8,308 nt of DNA from Rhizobium sp. (lineage in GTDB: Bacteria > Pseudomonadota > Alphaproteobacteria > Rhizobiales > Rhizobiaceae): contig DNPN01000232.1 in NCBI GenBank assembly GCA_003501385.1, positions 1-8,308 on the forward strand, in the 5' to 3' direction. Under the pieces are notes generated by a model. The model was not told the origin of the DNA and searched no databases. It was given only the letters and a program-made list of their open reading frames with translations. Shown here piece by piece: positions 1 through 4,792 of the stretch. Position numbers and translations under genes: made by a program. Each line of letters begins with the position of its first letter. Position 1 is the first letter of the stretch.

Positions 1-23
1 CACGTTTTGTGAACGATGCTATA

Positions 24-148
24 ATACCAAGGCTCGAAGATCCTGAAGCATCCTCGCCTTGAATGCATTGCAAATATCTCAAATGCATCAGGTGCTTGAG
101 ATATTTGCAAACGGGATACCAAGAGCCATTTTCAATGAATCTTGGTAT
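24..148. repeat. Structured palindromic intergenic element (three successive hairpins)
   Basis: The element is bounded by an 8-bp inverted repeat, ATACCAAG at 24-31 and CTTGGTAT at 141-148. Inside are three consecutive inverted repeats: CAAGGC (28-33) with GCCTTG (56-61); a perfect 15-bp pair, TTGCAAATATCTCAA (68-82) with its complement at 96-110, around a 13-nt loop; and ATACCAAGA (116-124) with TCTTGGTAT (140-148). The loop of the last one folds further (CATT/AATG around a triloop). No T-run follows on either strand, so these are not typical intrinsic terminators. The layout resembles a short dispersed palindromic repeat or MITE-like element, such as the roughly 100-bp Bru-RS family known in Brucella. 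That family match is an unchecked suggestion. No target-site duplication is evident. Confidence 0.6.
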
Positions 149-240
149 ACGTGAGGAGATTCCATGCGAAACCGATATAGCTAGCTCTGAAAAAGCAACC
201 GCCTGCAATGTCCAATAGACGAACGCAATCAGCTCACCCT
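149..240. other. Non-coding stretch downstream of the esterase gene
   Basis: No credible gene is visible. It holds a good Shine-Dalgarno-like GAGGAG (153-158) five bases before an ATG (164) that opens a plus-strand frame of only six codons. It also holds the small palindrome AGCTAGCT at 179-186. No terminator with a T-run is seen for the minus-strand gene that ends at 241. Confidence 0.4.
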
Positions 241-1179
241 TTATGGCAACATTCCAATATCTTCAAGCCAATCTTCGGCAAGGGCGGGCCATTTGGTAAT
301 AGGTTGATTTGTTTTCCTGATTCCAAATGCGTGGCCACCCTTGGCAAAAACGTGAACCTCTGTATCAACGCCTGCATCATAAAGAGCACGTGCATAAACA
401 AGGCTATTGCATACATCATCCACGGGGTCTTGCCACGACTGCAAAAGGAAAGTGGGTGGTGCCTGCTTTGTCACATGAGGCATTGTTTTGAGCGTCTTTC
501 TGTCGTCACACATATGTCCGGGATAAAGCGCAATAGCGAAATCGGGACGACTGCTGATCTTATCGATGGCGTCAACAGGTTCATAGGCTGGCTCAAACAG
601 GTTGCTCGTTTCAGCAACCAGATAGCCTCCAGACGACATCCCTAAAACGCCGATCTTTTGCGGGTCAATATTGAGTTCTTTGGCGCGCGCCCTGACAAGC
701 CGAATTGTGCGTTGCGCGTCTTGAACAGCAAAAGAAACTTTAGGTGTAATCCTGCATCTACAAGTCTTATCCCAATAGTCTGCACTTCTCGGAACCCTGT
801 ATTTAGAGAGCACGCATGTTATACCTTTAGCCGTGATCCAGTCGCAGAGCTCCGTACCTTCAATATCCATTGCCAAAATCCGAAAACCACCCCCCGGAAA
901 CACAACCACTGCCACACCCGTGTTTTTACCCCGAGACGGAAATATTGTCATTGTTGGTTGGCTGACATTCATAATCGTTTGCGTGCCTGGTTTCAGGCTC
1001 TCAGCTGGCAGAACCACACCTTGCATATCCGGCGCGTCCTTTGGCCAAATCGGAATTTGCTGTAAACCTGATGGCGGCTGCCATACCTCATCAGCATTCG
1101 CCTGAAAGTTCGTTACGGCGAAACTGATCACGATCCACAGGAGAAAAAGAGCGATGAGTGACATTCTGTTGAAGGGCAT
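241..1179 (-). CDS. Exported alpha/beta-hydrolase, esterase/acetylxylan-esterase-like
   Basis: A serine hydrolase of the alpha/beta-hydrolase fold, probably an esterase acting on acetylated or other small ester substrates outside the cytoplasm; the substrate cannot be read from sequence. Residues 1-29 form a signal peptide: positively charged start, a hydrophobic core around 7-23, and an AxA-type cleavage site (A27-N28-A29). The catalytic elements appear in the usual order: an oxyanion-hole PGGGF at 95-99, the nucleophile elbow GMSSGG with Ser182, an acid candidate in QDPVDD (Asp251 or Asp254), and His283 in GGHAFG. Length is about 312 residues, normal for the family. The frame runs back to a GTG at 1203. 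The ATG at 1179 is preferred because GGGAG (1189-1193) lies nine bases upstream and the signal peptide then begins properly. It is a lone gene, not linked to the restriction operon. Family confidence is high; substrate is unknown. Confidence 0.85.
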   Translation of the reverse strand: MPFNRMSLIALFLLWIVISFAVTNFQANADEVWQPPSGLQQIPIWPKDAPDMQGVVLPAESLKPGTQTIMNVSQPTMTIFPSRGKNTGVAVVVFPGGGFRILAMDIEGTELCDWITAKGITCVLSKYRVPRSADYWDKTCRCRITPKVSFAVQDAQRTIRLVRARAKELNIDPQKIGVLGMSSGGYLVAETSNLFEPAYEPVDAIDKISSRPDFAIALYPGHMCDDRKTLKTMPHVTKQAPPTFLLQSWQDPVDDVCNSLVYARALYDAGVDTEVHVFAKGGHAFGIRKTNQPITKWPALAEDWLEDIGMLP

Positions 1180-1188
1180 TCTCTTTCT

Positions 1189-1193
1189 CTCCC
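1189..1193 (-). promoter_or_regulatory. Ribosome binding site deciding the esterase start
   Basis: On the minus strand this reads GGGAG, with nine bases between it and the ATG at 1179. No comparable site precedes the in-frame GTG at 1203. It therefore supports the shorter, 312-residue start. Confidence 0.6.
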
Positions 1194-1241
1194 ACAATCG
1201 CACACATCCCCGAACACTACATATGGGTTCGAGGCATATTT

Positions 1242-1280
1242 GTGACGGATTGTCATGATTTCCGTGACGGCATACGTCAC
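1242..1280. promoter_or_regulatory. Candidate operator: GTGACGG repeats with inverted repeat
   Basis: GTGACGG occurs at 1242-1248 and again at 1264-1270, 22 bp apart, which is about two helical turns. The second copy is half of a perfect inverted repeat, GTGACG (1264-1269) and CGTCAC (1275-1280). The first copy is partly mirrored by GTCA at 1252-1255. The site lies 60-100 bp upstream of the esterase start, where a regulator of that gene would bind. The regulator is not identifiable. Confidence 0.4.
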
Positions 1281-1328
1281 TCGTAAACGGAGCAACGTGA
1301 GACAGAAGCAGAAGCGTAACCGAAAATT

Positions 1329-1344
1329 ATTGTGATATCACAAT
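1329..1344. promoter_or_regulatory. Perfect 16-bp palindrome, candidate operator
   Basis: ATTGTGATATCACAAT is exactly self-complementary. Short AT-rich palindromes with TGTGA/TCACA arms are typical of dimeric helix-turn-helix repressor sites. The 2-bp gap between TGTGA and TCACA does not fit the 6-bp gap of the CRP consensus. It lies 150 bp upstream of the esterase ATG and about 330 bp upstream of the small gene. Confidence 0.4.
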
Positions 1345-1391
1345 GTATTCTAACGTTTCGGCAAAACGGTTTATATCCACGTATGCAATGT

Positions 1392-1411
1392 TACACCGAA
1401 ATCCCGGTGTA
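1392..1411. repeat. Small inverted repeat (7-bp stem, 6-nt loop)
   Basis: TACACCG (1392-1398) pairs with CGGTGTA (1405-1411). It is followed on the plus strand by an A-rich rather than T-rich tract, so it does not read as an intrinsic terminator in either direction. It could be an operator or a structural element. Confidence 0.35.
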
Positions 1412-1552
1412 GCAAAAACAAACAAAAAACCTAAAGAAATCTATGGAAATGGAGGCCTCGCCCGGACTAGGGGCATTCAACGCCTTCAAACCCTTGCAGG
1501 CCCCATTGCTACAAAAAGCCCAAAATATTTTCTCTGAAAAATCAACGCCGAG

Positions 1553-1570
1553 TGCCACACCCTGCCACAC
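1553..1570. repeat. Tandem TGCCACAC direct repeat
   Basis: TGCCACAC occurs at 1553-1560 and 1563-1570 with a 10-bp period, roughly one helical turn. It lies just upstream of the predicted promoter at 1597-1625. It could be a pair of activator half-sites or chance. Confidence 0.25.
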
Positions 1571-1596
1571 TCTTTTGCTGCTCAAGGCGACCATTC

Positions 1597-1625
1597 TTGA
1601 CTCTGAGAAGTCCAGAACATAACAT
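1597..1625 (+). promoter_or_regulatory. Predicted sigma-70-type promoter for the small acidic gene
   Basis: TTGACT (1597-1602) matches five of six bases of the -35 consensus. It is separated by 17 bases from TAACAT (1620-1625), which matches four of six bases of the -10 consensus. Transcription would start near 1632, leaving a leader of about 40 bases that contains the ribosome binding site. This is pattern matching only. Confidence 0.4.
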
Positions 1626-1656
1626 GAACAATAATGCAGATAATTTCTCTCTGCAC

Positions 1657-1661
1657 AGGAG
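1657..1661 (+). promoter_or_regulatory. Ribosome binding site of the small acidic gene
   Basis: AGGAG lies nine bases before the ATG at 1671. This strong site is the main evidence that the 67-codon frame is translated. Confidence 0.6.
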
Positions 1662-1670
1662 TTAGATGAT

Positions 1671-1874
1671 ATGCGCACCCAATTTGAGACGCCGGATGCA
1701 GATCCGGTTGAGCATCTTATTGTCTGGCATGACGGCGATGTGAAAGCCGCGATCAAGACCTTGCTGGATGATATTCAAGATTTGCGCCTGCAATTGGCAC
1801 TGGCGTCGTGCGCAATCAGCAAAGGTTACACGCGAGGCTGGTTGCCGGATGACGATAGTAAGGGCGCTCCATAG
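1671..1874 (+). CDS. Small acidic protein of unknown function (67 aa)
   Basis: I do not assign a function. The protein has 67 residues, 12 acidic and 7 basic, so it is net acidic. It has a Pro/Asp-rich start (residues 8-14), a WHDGDV patch at 19-24, then a helix-forming segment rich in Leu, Ala and Asp at about 25-50, and an aromatic tail with YTRGW (53-57) and three Asp (60-62). No signal peptide or membrane segment is present. A strong AGGAG and a plausible promoter precede it, and its composition looks like real protein. It resembles in style short hypothetical proteins common in Rhizobiales; that is an impression from memory, not a search. It points towards the end of hsdM, 60 bp away on the opposite strand, so it is not part of that operon. 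Whether it is related to the restriction locus is unknown. Confidence 0.65.
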   Translation: MRTQFETPDADPVEHLIVWHDGDVKAAIKTLLDDIQDLRLQLALASCAISKGYTRGWLPDDDSKGAP

Positions 1875-1934
1875 GTATTGCAGCAGCCCCATTCTGCTAT
1901 TCTGCTTAGGCGGTCCTTAGGCTTAAACATTTTT
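1875..1934. other. Convergent gap between the small gene and hsdM
   Basis: This gap should terminate two converging transcripts. I see only a weak 5-bp hairpin (AGCAG 1882-1886 with CTGCT 1894-1898), without a proper T-run after it in either direction. There is also a tandem CTTAGGC at 1905-1911 and 1916-1922 with an 11-bp period. No convincing intrinsic terminator is present. Confidence 0.4.
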
Positions 1935-3572
1935 TCAATCGGACCGATCGTTCATTGGCAAATGTGGAAGCCCAAGCTCTTGCAGAAACTTGTTGTGCTT
2001 TGCCGTAGCCTCTATAACCTGCTTCTCGATCTCGACCAACGCCCTATGTGTGGATGACAGATCAATTTCTTCTTCTCCCACAGCCGTGCTGATGTACCGG
2101 GAGATATTGAGATTGTAGCCTTCCTCAGCAATGCGCTCCATGCTCACACGCTTAGAATAGCGGTCCGCCTCCTTGCGGAACTGATAAGTCTCGATGATTT
2201 TGCCGATATGCTCGTCTGTGAGTTGGTTCTGACGCTTGCCCCTCGCAAAGTGCTCGGCTGCGTTAATGAAGAGCACATCATCCGGCTTCTTACACTTCTT
2301 CAGTACGAGAATGCAGACTGGGATGCCGGTCGAGTAGAACAAGTTTGCAGGTAGGCCGATGACCGTGTCGATGTGACCATCCTTCAGCAGCTTGGTGCGG
2401 ATGCGCTCTTCTGCCCCACCTCGGAAAAGTACGCCGTGAGGCAGGATGATGGCCATGACGCCATCATCCTTGAGATAGTGGAAACCGTGCAGCAAGAATG
2501 CAAAATCTGCCGCCGATTTGGGTGCCAGCCCGTAGTTTTTAAACCGTACATCGTCGCCCATCGCCTCCGTCGGCTCCCATCGCAGACTGAAGGGCGGGTT
2601 GGCCACGATGGCATCGAACGATGGCTTCTTGGCGGGGTTCAACTCGCGCAGGATATCCCAGTCGTTGGCAAGTGTGTCGCCGTGATAGATTTCGAATTCG
2701 GTGTCTTTTACGCCATGAAGCAGCATGTTCATGCGGGCGAGGTTGTAAGTGGTGATGTTCTTTTCTTGCCCGTAGATCTTACCGATGCCGTGCGGCCCCA
2801 TGCGCTTGCGCACGTTCAGCAGCAGCGAGCCAGAACCGCAGGCAAAGTCGAGCACGCTTGCGAGCCGTTCCTTCTTTCCGGTTGCGGGTTCCTGGCTGTC
2901 CAGCGTCACGATTGCGGACAGAATGTCTGAAACCTGCTGCGGGGTATAGAATTCGCCTGCCTTTTTTCCTGAACCGGCGGCAAACTGGCCGATCAGATAT
3001 TCATAGGCGTCGCCCAGGTGATCGACCTCGGACGAGAAATCAGCGAGCCCTTTGGCGATCTCTTTAATGATGGCGCAGAGTTTTGCATTGCGATCAGAGT
3101 AGGACCGGCCCAGCTTTTCAGAGGCGAGGTTGATTTCCGAGAACAACCCTCCGAACGTGCTCTGGAACGATTGCTCCTCAATGTACTTAAAGCCCGCCTG
3201 CAGAGTGTCCAATAGGTCCGGGTGATCGGTGCGCGCCATATGGGCGATATTCGCCCAGAGATGTCTAGGCTCGACCACATAATGCACCTTACGACGCATC
3301 TGCTTTTCGAACTCGGAAATGTCATCCGGGTTGTCCTCGTACCACGCCTGAAGCGGTGTGCTGGCACCTGTACGTTCAAGAACGTCAGAAAGATCAGGGT
3401 AGTCATGTCCCAGTTCACGCTTTGCGGCAGCTTCATAGTTGTCTGAAAGGTAGCGCAGAAACAGGAAAGACAGCATGTAGTCGCGGAAATCATCTGCGTT
3501 CATTGCACCGCGCAATGCGTCGGCGATGTTCCATAGCGTCTTGCCCAGTTGCTTTTGGGTTTGGTCATTCAT
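1935..3572 (-). CDS. hsdM: Type I restriction-modification DNA N6-adenine methyltransferase subunit HsdM
   Basis: This is the modification subunit, which transfers a methyl group from S-adenosylmethionine to adenine in the sequence chosen by HsdS. It is required for both the methylase and the restriction complex. At 545 residues it is full length. The N-terminal helical HsdM domain covers roughly residues 5-165. It is followed by GEFYTP (206-211), the S-adenosylmethionine-binding motif I FACGSG (243-248) and the catalytic motif IV NPPF (325-328). GIPVCILVL follows at 416-424, and then a C-terminal helical tail. The ATG at 3572 overlaps the stop of the upstream nuclease gene as ATGA, and GAGGAAG lies ten bases before it, so the start is well supported. 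It is last in the operon, behind prrC, which differs from systems where hsdM comes first. No frameshift or lost motif is seen, so it should be active. Confidence 0.97.
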   Translation of the reverse strand: MNDQTQKQLGKTLWNIADALRGAMNADDFRDYMLSFLFLRYLSDNYEAAAKRELGHDYPDLSDVLERTGASTPLQAWYEDNPDDISEFEKQMRRKVHYVVEPRHLWANIAHMARTDHPDLLDTLQAGFKYIEEQSFQSTFGGLFSEINLASEKLGRSYSDRNAKLCAIIKEIAKGLADFSSEVDHLGDAYEYLIGQFAAGSGKKAGEFYTPQQVSDILSAIVTLDSQEPATGKKERLASVLDFACGSGSLLLNVRKRMGPHGIGKIYGQEKNITTYNLARMNMLLHGVKDTEFEIYHGDTLANDWDILRELNPAKKPSFDAIVANPPFSLRWEPTEAMGDDVRFKNYGLAPKSAADFAFLLHGFHYLKDDGVMAIILPHGVLFRGGAEERIRTKLLKDGHIDTVIGLPANLFYSTGIPVCILVLKKCKKPDDVLFINAAEHFARGKRQNQLTDEHIGKIIETYQFRKEADRYSKRVSMERIAEEGYNLNISRYISTAVGEEEIDLSSTHRALVEIEKQVIEATAKHNKFLQELGLPHLPMNDRSD

Positions 3573-4792
3573 TGTGCGGGTACTTCCTCAAGGGCGGGCG
3601 CTGGTGCTGCAGGTTGGGCCGGAACAAGTACCGGCAGAGCGAACTCGAAGCGAGTAATGAATTCGCCCAAGATGCGCCGAAAAAGCTCCTTGTTGTCCTC
3701 GCCCATTTCGGTCGGTTCATGGATGGCATAGGCACCGTGGCTCAGCAGGTTCATGGCACGGTTGAACAGCGCCCTGTCTTCCTGGTTGTTGAGCGCCTTC
3801 AGACAGAACGCTATGCCCGTATGCCCAAAGAAAGAGGCCGTCTTCTCCATGACGCTGCGTAAGGCATTGAAATGGAAGGTATAGAGCTTTCCCTTTGTCG
3901 GATCCGCAGCGCGCTGCAATTCGGCCAAGGTGGCGACGTGGTGGAAGAAGGGCGTGTCATCGGTGGCTTGAATCGTGTAGGCACCGTCGCCATTTGGACG
4001 GTGCAGAAAATAGCGCTTGTGCGTGATGTTTGGATGGCCTTCAACACGCCGGCCCATTTCGTTGCACATCACGTTGAAGAATAGCGCGTGGTGCGAAGAG
4101 AAAATAACCTTGATCGGCGCTGCTGCACCATTGGCATCTTTGCGCGTGACAGCCCGACGGAGGAGCTTTGCCAGATCGCAGGCGACGGAAATGGCGTTGT
4201 TATCATCGAGCGACGAGATCGGATCGTCGATATAGAGGTACTTCTTTCCCTGATAGGATTCTTGGCCGTCAAGCATACGCTCGCAGATTGCCATGAATAC
4301 GCACCAGATGAATATGTTCTGCTCGCCGCGTGACACCTTGATGTTGACCTCGCCGCCCTTTCGGAAGCTGACGAAATCGGGCTTTGAAATGGTCTCATTG
4401 CCCTGCTGAACATCCTTGTAGGTGAAGTCGAACTCGAAATCGGCGTAGCGGGAAAGATATTGGGCAATCGTCTCGTCCAGTGCAAGCTCCGTCATGGCGT
4501 TGAAGAAGGACGACTTTTCGTTCAATTGAAGGCGGCGCACGCTGTCGCCTTCAAGGTCGTTTTCCCAGACGAATAGATCCTCGGTAAAGGCATTGAAATA
4601 AAGCGTGTCGGGCGTGCCGGTCGGGTTCTTCTTGTTCTTGCGCTTGCCCGCGTCCTTGAACTCCATCGACAAACGTGTCTTGCCGGTGCGGTTATAGGCG
4701 TAGATCAAGAGAAGCGAGATCGGCTTCGCGGGGTTGTTCAGATCGTCACGAAGCCGGGCCACCAAGGTCTTCAGGTTCTTGTAGGGGCTCAT
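3569..4792 (-). CDS. prrC: PrrC-like anticodon nuclease embedded in the type I restriction operon
   Basis: Probable restriction-associated tRNase of the PrrC family; E. coli PrrC cleaves tRNA-Lys 5' to the wobble base when phage T4 blocks the restriction enzyme. At 407 residues it is close to the 396 of PrrC. The N-terminal two thirds is an ABC-type ATPase without a coiled-coil insert: Walker A at 32-39 (AYNRTGKT, with Ala replacing the first Gly), signature VSRGEQ at 153-158, Walker B YLYIDD at 185-190, D-loop SSLD at 193-196 and H-loop His234 or His235. The C-terminal part has Arg312-x3-Glu316 and, 40 residues after the Arg, His352 in LLSHG. These match the PrrC triad Arg320, Glu324, His356 as known from the literature. 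The tail (387-407) is Pro/Ala-rich. The lack of a long coiled coil excludes RloC. It sits between hsdS and hsdM with 4-bp overlaps on both sides. Substrate tRNA is inferred only. Confidence 0.85.
   Translation of the reverse strand: MSPYKNLKTLVARLRDDLNNPAKPISLLLIYAYNRTGKTRLSMEFKDAGKRKNKKNPTGTPDTLYFNAFTEDLFVWENDLEGDSVRRLQLNEKSSFFNAMTELALDETIAQYLSRYADFEFDFTYKDVQQGNETISKPDFVSFRKGGEVNIKVSRGEQNIFIWCVFMAICERMLDGQESYQGKKYLYIDDPISSLDDNNAISVACDLAKLLRRAVTRKDANGAAAPIKVIFSSHHALFFNVMCNEMGRRVEGHPNITHKRYFLHRPNGDGAYTIQATDDTPFFHHVATLAELQRAADPTKGKLYTFHFNALRSVMEKTASFFGHTGIAFCLKALNNQEDRALFNRAMNLLSHGAYAIHEPTEMGEDNKELFRRILGEFITRFEFALPVLVPAQPAAPAPALEEVPAQ
3583..3589 (-). promoter_or_regulatory. Ribosome binding site of hsdM inside the prrC 3' end
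   Basis: On the minus strand this reads GAGGAAG, ten bases before the hsdM ATG at 3572 and inside the last codons of the nuclease gene. Together with the ATGA overlap it suggests translational coupling of nuclease and methylase. Confidence 0.6.

Larger units (their letters stand above)
1180..1670. other. Intergenic control region between the esterase and the small acidic gene
   Basis: About 490 bases with no gene I can defend. It contains the divergent 5' ends of a minus-strand and a plus-strand gene. Between them lie several symmetric motifs: a repeated GTGACGG with an inverted repeat at 1242-1280, a perfect 16-bp palindrome at 1329-1344, a 7-bp-stem hairpin at 1392-1411 and a tandem TGCCACAC at 1553-1570. 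Small open frames inside it lack ribosome binding sites and look non-coding. Confidence 0.5.

Noticed and set aside
68..110. The 15-bp perfect inverted repeat as an intrinsic terminator
   Set aside because: No T-run follows the stem on either strand, and the stem is AT-rich; it fits better as part of the repeat element.
208..645. A 145-codon plus-strand open frame
   Set aside because: It lies opposite the esterase gene, lacks a ribosome binding site, and its translation has no domain-like character; the minus-strand esterase has clear catalytic motifs and a signal peptide.
1343..1537. A 64-codon plus-strand frame starting inside the 16-bp palindrome
   Set aside because: No ribosome binding site, a low-complexity Lys/Asn-rich translation, and a start overlapping a probable operator. 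It could still be coding but I cannot support it.
1624..1665. A 13-codon leader frame ending at the small gene's ribosome binding site
   Set aside because: It has no ribosome binding site, and the predicted transcription start (near 1632) is downstream of its ATG.
1391..1756. A 121-codon minus-strand frame spanning the intergenic region
   Set aside because: It overlaps the promoter, ribosome binding site and 5' end of the better supported plus-strand small gene, and its Cys/Ser/Phe-rich translation does not look like a protein.
1882..1898. Hairpin as a terminator between the small gene and hsdM
   Set aside because: The stem is only 5 bp and no T-run follows in either direction.
3569..4792. 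The ATPase as RloC, an SMC-like protein or an OLD nuclease
   Set aside because: At 407 residues it has no long coiled coil or zinc hook between the ATPase halves and no TOPRIM domain; length and the C-terminal Arg-x3-Glu...His pattern fit PrrC.
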